Positions 8,699 to 17,882 of a stretch of DNA of 47,200 nucleotides are shown here, piece by piece. Both the position numbers and the translations under genes were made by a program. Source of the DNA: Paludibacter propionicigenes (GTDB taxonomy: Bacteria > Bacteroidota > Bacteroidia > Bacteroidales > JAIFNL01); contig DYNA01000016.1 in assembly GCA_020721325.1 (NCBI GenBank), forward strand, positions 1 to 47,200, written 5' to 3'. A model generated the notes under the pieces. That model was not told the origin of the DNA. It ran no database searches and worked only from the letters and a program-made list of their open reading frames with translations. Numbering within the stretch: the stretch's first letter is position 1; the number at the start of each line of letters is the position of its first letter.

Positions 8699-11182
8699 TT
8701 AAAAAAGTTTCTTTAAATAAATAAAAGCAATAAAAACGAGCGACAAAATAATTAAAGCCCATTCATGCGGTTCGGGTACGCCTCCATGCCCCGCAGTTGT
8801 TGCATTTCCGAGCGAATTTTTGTTTTCATCAATATTAAACCGTTCATAATCTTTTTGAGTTTCTAAAACAATTAAACTCGAAACCGGACTAACAATGTAA
8901 GCCTCTTCAGCTAAACTAATTAATTGATTAGTAATAAATTGCTCATTAAAAAAATCTTTTCCGGCTTCTTGCACAATTTTATTGTAAGCGTATAAACGCA
9001 ACAAATGGTCTGGAGCTTTACTCAACTCTTCATTAGCGAACTTTGATATAACCATTTGAGATTCAGATATTAAAACCTGATTGCTATCTAAATCGGGAAC
9101 TAAAATCTCCTGTTTTTTTAACAACATTTCTAAATCAGAAACTGCCCCGTTGTAATAATTAAAAATACCGAATTGTTTTAAAGTTTTCAAATAAGGAGAA
9201 AGCTCACTACCTAAATTATAAAAATTAATTTTCTGGTTATTTTTACTAACGAAATCTGATATTTTTTTAATAAATTCACTTTCACTTAAATCGGAATAAT
9301 TTGGAGAAGATTCTCCGGATTTAGAAATAATTAAAGATTGCTTTAAATTTAATTTGTGTAAAGGTATAAAACTGAAATTCAACGATTTCAATCGATTGAA
9401 CTGTTCTATTGCATTCTCAGAATTAATTTCAATCCATTCATCATAATAAATATATACTTTCTTTTGACTAAAAATTTCGAGAATTTCCAAATATTCATCT
9501 TCCGACCAAGCCGAATTGATGTCCAAATAAATGTTTTCGGGTATAAATTTTAATTTTTTCAGGTGTAAATTTTGAACTTTATATGAATTTTCACCAAAAG
9601 AAAACGAACTTTGAGCTAATTGAGTTTTATCAAATTTAATATTCCAATTCTCATTATAATTTCCGGTATATTCAAAAAATTTAGAATCATTTTTCTTAAA
9701 AAAATCAGGTATTTCAAGATTTGAAACTTGAACTTTCGTATCAAATTTTATTATTAAAGTTTCACGAGCCTTATCAAAATTAGGACCATCAAAAGTAACA
9801 TTCTGTAAAACAAGTCTTTCGCTCTCAAGCAAAAGAGGAATGGTAATTCCAATTTTAAAACGTCTATTTTCAACAGGTGTACATGGAAAAACATTGACAA
9901 CCAGTTGATTACCTTCTTGCCAATGCACTACCGAAGGGTCACGAACTTCTACACTAACAATGGTTTTATATGCGCTATCTGCTTGAGCCTTAGTTGATAA
10001 TCTCGATTTTTCCTCTTTACCATTAATCCAGAGCGAAAGCGAGCTTGCAACAGACCCTTCGGGCAAAGTGAATGTATATAAAGCTTCTTGCTGATTCCAC
10101 TGATATTGATTATTATTTTTTACCGAAATAATTTTTTCTAAATACGCAATTCTATACTCTGGATAAACTCGAATATTGGTTAAAACCTCGGCAGTTTCTA
10201 AGTCTTTTCCAGTCCATAATTTTGCTGTGGCAGCATGTCTGTTTCCGTAAAGTGTTTTTAAAATATTAACTCTTTCATCAACGGAAATATCTAATTTTTC
10301 AGAAAGTAATCCGGCAATTGTAATAAATGGATTATGCAATTTTACTTCGCTAAAAGAGCCAATATTCGGGGCAAACCAATTTCTTTCCGTTCCCATGTCA
10401 TATACTAAATCGCCTTTTAAAATAGATTCAGTAAAGCTATTATTTTCAATATTTTGAGCCAATAAAACCCAAATTGGTAAATCATTGTTTTCATGAGTAA
10501 TAATAGTAGCATTGGTTTGATGAATTTTATTGGCTACGGAAGTATATTGTGCTATAAAAAATACCAGAATAATTATTGGAAAAAAAATTCCGACCGCATA
10601 AGAAATTTTAGAAACTAAAACTTTTTCCATTTTAATAACCCATACCAAAATAGTTATGAGCAATATAATAGGCATTAAAAGGTGAATTGTTAAACCAAAA
10701 AAAAGTAAACCGACAAAAGCAAATGGAATATAAGGCATTAAATACAAAGTAAAATACAATGCCATTATAGTGCCAATTCCTAAAAATAATAAGCTAATAG
10801 TTTGATACAAAGGATTTAGTTTTGGAAAAAAAATAACAACTCCTAATGCAATGTAAGTAGTAAAAAAAGTAAAAATGAGCCAATCCGGCATTTGAGAAAA
10901 TACCGGAATTTCAAGATTTACAGAAAAGCAACTTACAGTAAGTAATGCTAAAAGGAAAAAAAAATGTTTGGCATTTAATTTAAAAATATTCCATCTATTT
11001 ATAACAAAATTATTGATGGCTATAGCTACGAAATACCCCACAGCTATTAAATAAATGGTAAAAAGCAGAATTTCTTCCGACTGTCTCATTTTTGAAAAAA
11101 AATGAAGAATAGCTAATGCTAAAATATTTAATATCAGTCCAATAACTGATAAAAATCGTGAATTTTGATTTTCTGTTTCCAT
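8699..11182 (-). CDS. XrtN-system VIT-domain protein with C-terminal PEP sorting signal
   Basis: An 827-residue membrane protein. Residues 1-215 hold about seven hydrophobic helices. An extracytoplasmic region follows, with a VIT (vault/inter-alpha-trypsin) domain at about 333-450 (VLTNIRVYPEYRIAYLEK, YTFTLPEGSVASSLSLWING). A later segment, IYLDINSAWSEDEY, looks like a von Willebrand A strand whose DxSxS metal motif has degenerated to DINSA. The C-terminus is GHGGVPEPHEW followed by a hydrophobic helix and LKKLF, a textbook PEP-type tripartite sorting signal starting at about residue 803. The adjacent exosortase is very probably its dedicated processing enzyme. The gene is preceded by a 19-bp palindrome. 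The function of the system is unknown. Confidence 0.88.
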   Translation of the reverse strand: METENQNSRFLSVIGLILNILALAILHFFSKMRQSEEILLFTIYLIAVGYFVAIAINNFVINRWNIFKLNAKHFFFLLALLTVSCFSVNLEIPVFSQMPDWLIFTFFTTYIALGVVIFFPKLNPLYQTISLLFLGIGTIMALYFTLYLMPYIPFAFVGLLFFGLTIHLLMPIILLITILVWVIKMEKVLVSKISYAVGIFFPIIILVFFIAQYTSVANKIHQTNATIITHENNDLPIWVLLAQNIENNSFTESILKGDLVYDMGTERNWFAPNIGSFSEVKLHNPFITIAGLLSEKLDISVDERVNILKTLYGNRHAATAKLWTGKDLETAEVLTNIRVYPEYRIAYLEKIISVKNNNQYQWNQQEALYTFTLPEGSVASSLSLWINGKEEKSRLSTKAQADSAYKTIVSVEVRDPSVVHWQEGNQLVVNVFPCTPVENRRFKIGITIPLLLESERLVLQNVTFDGPNFDKARETLIIKFDTKVQVSNLEIPDFFKKNDSKFFEYTGNYNENWNIKFDKTQLAQSSFSFGENSYKVQNLHLKKLKFIPENIYLDINSAWSEDEYLEILEIFSQKKVYIYYDEWIEINSENAIEQFNRLKSLNFSFIPLHKLNLKQSLIISKSGESSPNYSDLSESEFIKKISDFVSKNNQKINFYNLGSELSPYLKTLKQFGIFNYYNGAVSDLEMLLKKQEILVPDLDSNQVLISESQMVISKFANEELSKAPDHLLRLYAYNKIVQEAGKDFFNEQFITNQLISLAEEAYIVSPVSSLIVLETQKDYERFNIDENKNSLGNATTAGHGGVPEPHEWALIILSLVFIAFIYLKKLF

Positions 11183-11218
11183 AAAAAAATTGGTTTAAAA
11201 ATAATTAATACATAAAAG

Positions 11219-11237
11219 TACTTTGCATTTCAAAGTA
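11219..11237. promoter_or_regulatory. Palindromic operator candidate, copy 1 (before the VIT gene)
   Basis: TACTTTG-CATTT-CAAAGTA is a perfect 7+7 inverted repeat, 37-55 bases upstream of the VIT start codon and just downstream of the winged-helix regulator gene. The same arrangement, with a different 5-base spacer, recurs at 12237-12255. TACTTTG also resembles the Bacteroidota -7 element, so the site may overlap a promoter. Confidence 0.6.
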
Positions 11238-11252
11238 TAAAAGTAAAAAAAA

Positions 11253-11558
11253 TTACTTACTATTTTCTTGATTTTCAATTAATAACTTAAGATTTTCAAA
11301 ATGTTCCGAAAATACTATTTTGCCTAAATCGCTTACACGATACGATGTATTAGGTTTTTTACCGACAAATTGCTTCCTAATATCAATATATTGAGCTATT
11401 TCGAGAGCTTTTAAATGGCTTGCCAAATTACCATCGCTTAATTCGAGAAGTTCTTTAAGTTCCAGAAAATCAACCCAATCATTAACCATCAAAATAGACA
11501 TAATCCCCAGCCTATATCGGCTTTCAAAAAGCCTGTTCAATTTAGCTATAATATTCAT
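11253..11558 (-). CDS. Winged-helix DNA-binding regulator (HTH_34-like)
   Basis: A 101-residue protein that is essentially one winged helix-turn-helix domain. It has an N-terminal helix LNRLFESRYRLGIMSILM, a recognition helix region LSDGNLASHLKALEIAQYI and a wing GKKPNTSYRVSDLGKIVF. This is the layout of the small HTH_34 family, which often pairs with a membrane-protein gene in Bacteroidota. It follows the polytopic membrane protein gene by 17 bases (same operon) and precedes the VIT gene by 70 bases. Identical-arm palindromes in front of both flanking units are plausible binding sites, so autoregulation plus control of the VIT-xrtN unit is my inference. Confidence 0.85.
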   Translation of the reverse strand: MNIIAKLNRLFESRYRLGIMSILMVNDWVDFLELKELLELSDGNLASHLKALEIAQYIDIRKQFVGKKPNTSYRVSDLGKIVFSEHFENLKLLIENQENSK

Positions 11559-11575
11559 AATTAGCGAATTATAGA

Positions 11576-12217
11576 TTAGTTTTTGTCGTACTTAAAAAAC
11601 ATAATTGCTCCATACAAAATGTGCAAAACACCAAATCCAACCATCCAAAAAAACAGCCCGTACCCAATAAAAAAAGCGGTAATTAAACCTAAAATAATTT
11701 CGGAAATTCCTAAAAAACGAATATCGGAAAAAGTATAATGGCTTGCATTGATTAAAGCCAATCCGTAAAAAATTAAAGTAACAGATGGCAAAATACCAAC
11801 AATACCGTGCCAAAGCAGAATTAATCCAAAAAAACCTCCGGCAAAAAGAGGGATAAACAAATTAATAAGCATTCGTTTAGTAGTAAAATTCCATACCTGA
11901 ATATTTTTCTTTTTAGCTTTGCGCCAAGTAAAATAAAACGCGGAAATTAAAGCCAAAATTAAAACGGTTGCAGCATCTAAAAAAATGAATAATAAAAATT
12001 TATTTCTAATTTCTGAGTTTGCAAAATAAAGTATTTCGCGGGTTTGCCCGTAGTAAAATGTTTTACCGAAATAAATATAAGCTGCCACCGCACCAAATAT
12101 GGCAAAAATGCCGGCGAAAACGCCTGAAAGTCCGCTCAATGAAAGAAATCGACTTGATTTTTCCATCATTGTTTTTATTTCGTCTATACTATTCAAATAA
12201 TATTGCTTATTTTCCAT
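11576..12217 (-). CDS. Polytopic membrane protein paired with the winged-helix regulator
   Basis: The ORF track begins at 12331, but the first 38 residues are translated leader. I choose the internal Met at 12217 (MENKQYYLNSIDEIKTMMEK), giving 213 residues, because it is followed by the typical cytoplasmic helix of this protein type and because the palindrome and probable promoter lie between 12218 and 12260. About six hydrophobic helices are visible, beginning FLSLSGLSGVFAGIFAIFGA and ending FFWMVGFGVLHILYGAIMFF. No catalytic motif is recognised. Its partner is the regulator encoded 17 bases downstream. It could sense or transmit a membrane signal to that regulator, but this is only a suggestion from the pairing. 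Confidence 0.7.
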   Translation of the reverse strand: MENKQYYLNSIDEIKTMMEKSSRFLSLSGLSGVFAGIFAIFGAVAAYIYFGKTFYYGQTREILYFANSEIRNKFLLFIFLDAATVLILALISAFYFTWRKAKKKNIQVWNFTTKRMLINLFIPLFAGGFFGLILLWHGIVGILPSVTLIFYGLALINASHYTFSDIRFLGISEIILGLITAFFIGYGLFFWMVGFGVLHILYGAIMFFKYDKN

Positions 12218-12526
12218 AATTTTTAAATAATAAAAGTACTTTGAATTGCAAAGTAAATGATAAAAATCGAATTTAAAAAATATTTTTTGAAAAAAAATAA
12301 AAATATTTTCTAAAATCTTAAATATTAACAATTTAAAAGAGATTTATTTTTCAAAAAAAATTGCCTACTATTAAATTTAAAATTATATTTGGAAAAAAAA
12401 ATTTGAAATCAATGTGGGTATATATTAAATATAATGATTTGATTGATTGAATCTTAGAATATTAGTACAAAACTTTTTTTCTAAAAAAAAAATTTAAAAA
12501 AGATAAAAAAATTAATTATTAATACA
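12218..12526. other. Divergent intergenic region with operator and AT-rich leader
   Basis: About 310 bases between the regulator operon (minus strand) and the chemoreceptor gene (plus strand). It contains the palindrome at 12237-12255. The rest is A/T-rich with no coding character. No clear TAnnTTTG element is seen for the chemoreceptor. Confidence 0.5.
12237..12255. promoter_or_regulatory. Palindromic operator candidate, copy 2 (before the membrane-protein/regulator operon)
   Basis: TACTTTG-AATTG-CAAAGTA is the same 7+7 inverted repeat as at 11219-11237 with a different spacer, 20-38 bases upstream of the chosen start at 12217. Both copies share the flank ATAAAAG on the same side, which points to a common promoter/operator architecture. 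Confidence 0.6.
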
Positions 12527-14458
12527 ATGCAACAACATTCAAATTTAAAAAGTATTCTAAAAAAAATAAGCCAAAAAATATTTTTTGGCTTTAATAATCT
12601 TTCAATAAAGCATAAGTTATTAATAATCATAAGTTTATTATTTTTAATTAGTTTTTCAACATTAACAATATTTTCGGCAATAACATTAAAAAGTGCCTTA
12701 TTTGAAAATTCACAAAAAGAATCAATTTCCAAAGCAGAGAAATATGCAAGTCAAATAAAATCAGAACTTGAAGCCGCTTTAAATTCAGCGAAAACACTCT
12801 CTCAGGCACTTTCAACCTCAAATTTAACAGCCGATAAAATAAATTTTGAGCGAAAACAAGCAATTAAAGTATGTGCTGAGGTTTTAAAAAACAATACTCA
12901 ATTTGTCGGTTTAGGCTTTTTATACAAAAAAAATGCCTTTGACGGTTTGGATTCACTTCATAAAGATTCCATTGGTTCTCAAATAGATGGTCAATTTACT
13001 CCTTATGTATATATCGAAGATGGCAAAATAAAAATTCAGGTATTAAACCAAGAAGAATTACCGAGTTTTGATACAATCGAAAGCATTTTAGAACCTTATC
13101 CTTTTCAGATAAACAAAAAAAAGATTATAGTTATTACTGCCTTAGCTCCGATAATAAAACAGTCAAAATTAGTTGGTTATATGGGAATTGATATGAACAC
13201 AAAGCACTTATCGAAAATAATAACCAACCAAAATGATTTGCAAAATCAAATAAAAGTAGAATTAATAGGCAAAAATGGAATTATAGCCTCAAATCGCAAC
13301 CAGAATGAAGATGAAAAGAATAACTCAATCAAAAAAAATAATGAAAACGATTTTACCAAAAAATATTTTACTAAAAACAAAATAAAAAACGGTATTAGTT
13401 ATACCGATAGCACATTAATAGTATTTTCACCATTTAGAATAGGAAATACAAAGACCGACTGGTTAATAAGTCTAACTGTGCCTATTGACCAAATAATGCA
13501 AAAAGCCAATAAAGCATTGATTATAGAAGGCAGCATCAGTCTCTTTTTTATGTTGGTTTTAATAATTGGTTTAATTTTTTTAATCAACTATTTGTTTTCA
13601 CCGTTATATAATTTTATAAGAAATGTAGAAGAAGTTTCTACCGGAAAATTAAATGTTAAAATAGAAACCAATAGTAGCGACGAATTAGGCAAATTGGGAC
13701 GAGCCACCCAAGAAATGATACGCCGATTAGCCCGAATAATAGGGCAAATAAACAAAACCAGCCTCGATTTGGTCAAAGCTGGCAGCCTGATACAACAAAA
13801 TTCAAAATCAGTAGCCAATGGCGCAACCAATCAAGCTTCAGCCATTGAAGAAATTTCAACCTCTATAGAAGAATTGCTTGCAGGCATCAATCAGAATAAT
13901 ATCAATTCAAAATCGACAGAAAAAAAAGCAAACCTTGCTGCATCTCAAATACAAATTGTAAATAAAGCCTTTGAAAAAACTGCCGAAGTAATGGAAACCG
14001 TTACAGAGAAAATACAAGTAATCAATGAGATAGCAGCAAAAACCGACTTATTGGCTATCAATGCAGCCATAGAAGCCGCCCGAGCAGGGGAGCAAGGAAA
14101 AGGTTTTGCAGTGGTAGCAAACGAGGTAAGAAAACTTGCCGAGCAAAGTATGAAAGCGGCAAAAGAAATCAACCAACTAAGCACAAAAAGTGTGAAAACA
14201 ACTTCCGATTCGGTAAAACTTCTTATGGCAGTAATTCCAATAATAAAAGAAACAGCCAATCTGGTAAAAGAAATTTCATTAAGCACAGAGGAACAAAATA
14301 GCGGTATCGAATTGATAAGCAAAACATTAATGCAATTAACTCAAGTAACACAACAAAATGCAGAGTCATCTGAAAATCTGGCAGAACAAGCGAATGTATT
14401 TGAAAAGTATTCAAAAGAATTAAAAAAAGTAATCAAGCATTTAAAAAACGAAAAATAA
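12527..14458 (+). CDS. Methyl-accepting chemotaxis protein (dCache-HAMP-MCP)
   Basis: A 643-residue transmembrane chemoreceptor. The first helix is at about residues 31-54. The periplasmic region to about 328 has double-Cache-like features ([28 protein letters not shown]), suggesting a small-molecule ligand. The second helix is at about 329-352, then a HAMP linker ([20 protein letters not shown]) and a long coiled-coil signalling domain. The signalling hairpin tip is fully conserved ([20 protein letters not shown], then [15 protein letters not shown]), so coupling to CheW and CheA is expected. It implies flagellar or other CheA-controlled behaviour in this organism, although no che genes are in the window. 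The ClC gene follows 25 bases downstream and may share the transcript. Confidence 0.93.
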   Translation: MQQHSNLKSILKKISQKIFFGFNNLSIKHKLLIIISLLFLISFSTLTIFSAITLKSALFENSQKESISKAEKYASQIKSELEAALNSAKTLSQALSTSNLTADKINFERKQAIKVCAEVLKNNTQFVGLGFLYKKNAFDGLDSLHKDSIGSQIDGQFTPYVYIEDGKIKIQVLNQEELPSFDTIESILEPYPFQINKKKIIVITALAPIIKQSKLVGYMGIDMNTKHLSKIITNQNDLQNQIKVELIGKNGIIASNRNQNEDEKNNSIKKNNENDFTKKYFTKNKIKNGISYTDSTLIVFSPFRIGNTKTDWLISLTVPIDQIMQKANKALIIEGSISLFFMLVLIIGLIFLINYLFSPLYNFIRNVEEVSTGKLNVKIETNSSDELGKLGRATQEMIRRLARIIGQINKTSLDLVKAGSLIQQNSKSVANGATNQASAIEEISTSIEELLAGINQNNINSKSTEKKANLAASQIQIVNKAFEKTAEVMETVTEKIQVINEIAAKTDLLAINAAIEAARAGEQGKGFAVVANEVRKLAEQSMKAAKEINQLSTKSVKTTSDSVKLLMAVIPIIKETANLVKEISLSTEEQNSGIELISKTLMQLTQVTQQNAESSENLAEQANVFEKYSKELKKVIKHLKNEK

Positions 14459-14483
14459 AATATCAATCTATTATTTTATTATA

Positions 14484-16259
14484 ATGAGGTCGAAGTATTT
14501 AGGACGTTTTCTAATTTGGCGCGTTCGCCATATATCCAATCGCAATTTTATATTATTTTTAAGTGCCATTATAGGTGTTGGTGCCGGATTAATTGCACTT
14601 TTACTTAAAACGAGTGTCTTAAAAATTAAAACATTATTTGTAGAAAGCTTAGATGTAGATACCGAATTATTTTGGTTAATTTTTTATCCGATAATTGGCA
14701 TTTTATTAACTTTTTCTATGCGTAAATATATTTTTAGAAATGTAGAATCGCACAGTGTATCAGCCATTTTATATGCTATATCAAAGCGCAACAGTTTGAT
14801 GAGACGTCATAAAATATTATCATCTATTTTCGGAGGTGCATTAACGGCAGGTTTTGGAGGTTCGATAGGATTAGAGTCTCCAATTATTTCTTCCGGAGCG
14901 GCTCTGGGCTCAAATTTGAGCCGAGAATTGCATTTAAGCTACAAAGAAATAACACTTTTGCTGGCTTGCGGCGCTGCCGGAGGTATTGCAGCCATTTTTA
15001 GCACTCCCATTGCAGCCATAGTATTTGCGTTGGAAGTTTTGCTTATTGATTTATCGCGTTTTTCGCTCATTCCGTTGTTGGTAGCATCATCAAGTGGAGC
15101 TGTTACCTCAAAAATTTTACACGGCAGTGAATTTTTATTCAACTATCACCATTCAGAAGATTTTAAAATTTATGATTTATTTTTTTTCATACTTTTTGGA
15201 ATATTGATAGGATTAATGGCAATTTATTTTACGAAAGTTTACATAAAAATTGAAAATTATTTTGGTAAAATAGTAAATCCCGTTAAACGAATAGTACTTG
15301 GAGGGATTGTAATTGGTCTTTTGGTATTTATTTTTCCGGCACTTTATGGAGAAGGCTTTCAAGTTATCAGAAGCATCTTAAGCCTTAATTATCAAGACAT
15401 TATCTATTTTAGCTTATTTAAAGGTTTTAGAGAAGATTTCCTATTTATAGTGCTATATTTCAGTATTTTGGCAATAATAAAAGTGGTAGCCACTTCGGTA
15501 ACGATTTCAGCAGGCGGAATAGGAGGAATTTTTGCGCCTTCGCTTTATGTTGGTGCAATAAGTGGTTTTTTGTACGCATTCATTTTCAATTCATTAGGTT
15601 TTGAATATCAATTGTCGGTAGTGAATTTTACGCTTATTGGAATGTCGGCAATGCTGGGTGGCGTTATTCATGCTCCTTTAACCGGAATTTTTCTTATAGC
15701 CGAAGTAACGGGCGGTTACAATTTAATAGTCCCACTAATGATTTGTACTACAACAAGTTATATTACTGTCAAAGCCATATATAAAGAATCAATTTTTACT
15801 TACCAACTTTCGCAACGCGGCGAATTAATTACCCACAACAAAGACAAAGCGGTATTGACTTTAATGCGGTTAAAATCGCTGATTGAAACCGACTTAGAAC
15901 CTATTCAAGTAAGTGCAAGTTTAAGAAAATTGGTTGAAAACGTTAAAATATCGAAGCGAAATATTTTTCCGGTTCTTAATGAAGAATCGATGCTGGTGGG
16001 TATTATTCTTTTAGATGATATTCGCGAAATCATGTTTAAACCAGAGCATTACGATACCGTTTATGCACGAAATTTAATGCACTTGCCACCAACTTACATA
16101 ACAACCGAAGACGATATGAACTTGATAATGAAGAAGTTCAAAGAAACAGGCGCGTGGAATCTTCCGGTCATTGAAAAAGGAAAATATTTAGGTTTTGTTT
16201 CAAAATCGAAAATATTTGAAGCTTACAGAAAACTACTTCAAGAAATTTCTTCTGAATAA
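14484..16259 (+). CDS. ClC-type chloride channel/antiporter with CBS domains
   Basis: A 591-residue integral membrane protein of the ClC family, which passes chloride or exchanges chloride for protons. Selectivity motifs are recognisable: GSIGLESPIISSGAALG near residue 125 (the GxxGxExP region, keeping the gating glutamate) and GGIGGIFAPSLYVGA near 345 (the GxFxP motif). Many hydrophobic helices fill residues 15-440. The C-terminal part, from about residue 465, carries a pair of CBS domains (LVENVKISKRNIFPVLNEES and a second ending NLPVIEKGKYLGFVSKSKIF), usually sensing nucleotides. Whether it is a channel or an antiporter cannot be decided by eye. It ends at a bidirectional terminator shared with rocD. 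Confidence 0.92.
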   Translation: MRSKYLGRFLIWRVRHISNRNFILFLSAIIGVGAGLIALLLKTSVLKIKTLFVESLDVDTELFWLIFYPIIGILLTFSMRKYIFRNVESHSVSAILYAISKRNSLMRRHKILSSIFGGALTAGFGGSIGLESPIISSGAALGSNLSRELHLSYKEITLLLACGAAGGIAAIFSTPIAAIVFALEVLLIDLSRFSLIPLLVASSSGAVTSKILHGSEFLFNYHHSEDFKIYDLFFFILFGILIGLMAIYFTKVYIKIENYFGKIVNPVKRIVLGGIVIGLLVFIFPALYGEGFQVIRSILSLNYQDIIYFSLFKGFREDFLFIVLYFSILAIIKVVATSVTISAGGIGGIFAPSLYVGAISGFLYAFIFNSLGFEYQLSVVNFTLIGMSAMLGGVIHAPLTGIFLIAEVTGGYNLIVPLMICTTTSYITVKAIYKESIFTYQLSQRGELITHNKDKAVLTLMRLKSLIETDLEPIQVSASLRKLVENVKISKRNIFPVLNEESMLVGIILLDDIREIMFKPEHYDTVYARNLMHLPPTYITTEDDMNLIMKKFKETGAWNLPVIEKGKYLGFVSKSKIFEAYRKLLQEISSE

Positions 16260-16292
16260 AAAATATTTTTTTATAGAAAAAACGAATAAAAT

Positions 16293-16329
16293 AAAAACAG
16301 GTTCTTTTTTTAAAAAAAAACCTGTTTTT
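16293..16329. terminator. Bidirectional terminator between the ClC and rocD genes
   Basis: AAAAACAGG (16293-16301) pairs with CCTGTTTTT (16321-16329), and the inner T- and A-runs extend the stem. It lies between convergent genes, with T-runs on either side of the hairpin in each direction. Confidence 0.75.
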
Positions 16330-16350
16330 TAAAAAAAAAATTAAAAAAAC

Positions 16351-17562
16351 TTATTCAAAAGTAAGAATAGCATCTTTAATTTTTGAAACGGCTTCCATCA
16401 ATTGCTCTTCGTTAATAACCAAAGGCGGTGCAAAGCGAATGATATGCCCATGAGTAGGTTTAGCCAAAACGCCATGTTTAGCCATTTCTACACAAACGTC
16501 CCAAGCTTCTTTTCCATTTTTGGGTTTGATAATTACGGCATTTAAAAGTCCTTTTCCGCGAACCAACTCAATCATATCGGATTGAATAGCACGCATTTGA
16601 GTACGGAAAATTTCGCCCAAACGTTGAGCATTTTCGGCAAGTTTTTCTTCTTTCACTACGGTAAGAGCGGCAATAGCTACTTTAGCAGCCAAAGGATTTC
16701 CACCAAAGGTAGAGCCATGCTCGCCGGGTTTAATGGTTAGCATAATTTCATTGTTCGCCAAAACAGCCGAAACCGGAAGCACACCGCCCGAAAGCGCTTT
16801 TCCAAGAATCAAAATATCGGGTTTTACACCTTCCCAATCCACAGCCAAAAGTTTTCCGGTACGTGCAATTCCGGTTTGAACTTCGTCGGCAATGAACAAA
16901 ACATTGTTTGCTTTGCACAAATCGTAAGCTTTTTTCAAATAACCTTCGTCGGGAACATATACACCGGCTTCGCCTTGAATAGGTTCAACTAAAAATCCGG
17001 CTACATTGGGGTCTTTGAGTTCATTTTCGAGAGCAGCCAAATCATTGTAAGGAATTTGCACAAAACCGGGTGTAAATGGACCGTAATGATTGTAAGCATC
17101 AGGGTCTGTGGACATAGAAATAATTGTTACCGTTCTACCGTGAAAGTTATTTTCGGCTACTATTATTTTGGCTTTGTTTTGTTCTATGCCTTTTACTTTG
17201 TAAGCCCATTTTCTGCAAAGTTTAATGGCGGTTTCGTCGGCTTCAGCACCGGTATTCATAGGCAAAACTTTGTCGTAACCAAAATATTTGGTAACAAATT
17301 CTTCGTATTCGCCCAACGAACTGTTGTAAAAAGCACGCGAGGTAAGCGTCAATTTTTGAGCTTGCTCGGTAAGTGCCGAAATAATTCTTGGGTGGCAATG
17401 TCCTTGATTAACAGCGGAATAAGCCGACAAAAAGTCGAAATATTTTTTTCCGTCTGTATCCCAAACATACACACCTTCCCCTTTATCGAGAACAACAGGC
17501 AGCGGATGATAATTGTGCGCTCCGTATTTATCTTCTCTTGCAATATAATCTTGTTGATTCAT
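16351..17562 (-). CDS. rocD: Ornithine aminotransferase
   Basis: A 403-residue class-III PLP-dependent aminotransferase that transfers the delta-amino group of ornithine to 2-oxoglutarate, giving glutamate semialdehyde for proline or glutamate metabolism. The N-terminal signature ([18 protein letters not shown], then [20 protein letters not shown]) is specific to ornithine-oxo-acid transaminases. The PLP aspartate lies in [15 protein letters not shown] and the Schiff-base lysine is Lys255 in [25 protein letters not shown] and the C-terminal [12 protein letters not shown] are also typical. Length is normal. It is transcribed alone from a promoter in the 320-base region to its right. Confidence 0.95.
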   Translation of the reverse strand: MNQQDYIAREDKYGAHNYHPLPVVLDKGEGVYVWDTDGKKYFDFLSAYSAVNQGHCHPRIISALTEQAQKLTLTSRAFYNSSLGEYEEFVTKYFGYDKVLPMNTGAEADETAIKLCRKWAYKVKGIEQNKAKIIVAENNFHGRTVTIISMSTDPDAYNHYGPFTPGFVQIPYNDLAALENELKDPNVAGFLVEPIQGEAGVYVPDEGYLKKAYDLCKANNVLFIADEVQTGIARTGKLLAVDWEGVKPDILILGKALSGGVLPVSAVLANNEIMLTIKPGEHGSTFGGNPLAAKVAIAALTVVKEEKLAENAQRLGEIFRTQMRAIQSDMIELVRGKGLLNAVIIKPKNGKEAWDVCVEMAKHGVLAKPTHGHIIRFAPPLVINEEQLMEAVSKIKDAILTFE

Positions 17563-17882
17563 TGTTTTTTTTAAAAAAAGATGATTAGAAATAACATTTT
17601 ATTTTGCTTACAAAATTCTAAAATAATTTTCGCATTTCAAACAAATTAAAATAAAAAAGCCCAAAAAACTTTTAAATTCAAATCTAAAATACTGATTTTC
17701 AAGTAAAATTTTATAAAAAATGTTTCTAAACATATTTTTAACAAAAAGTTACATTATTTATGTTAAAAAATCATAATAAATTTTAAATTTGGCATTTTTT
17801 TAAAAAAAATAATAACAAATTTTGATTTGTTTCGTATAAAAATTATAAGTTTGCAAAATAAATTTTTAAAACTATCTCAAAT
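17563..17882. other. Divergent intergenic region between rocD and the LruC gene
   Basis: An A/T-rich region of 320 bases with no ORF of coding character. It contains the LruC promoter listed separately. No convincing TAnnTTTG box was found for rocD. Confidence 0.5.
17821..17853 (+). promoter_or_regulatory. Bacteroidota-type promoter of the LruC lipoprotein gene
   Basis: TTTG at 17821-17824 is separated by 21 bases from TAAGTTTG at 17846-17853, matching the TTTG-N19-21-TAnnTTTG consensus. The start codon is about 30 bases downstream at 17883. Confidence 0.65.

Noticed and set aside
12218-12331. N-terminal extension of the polytopic membrane protein (start at 12331)
   Set aside because: The extra 38 residues read through the palindromic operator and probable promoter and are low-complexity. 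The Met at 12217 gives a normal N-terminus.
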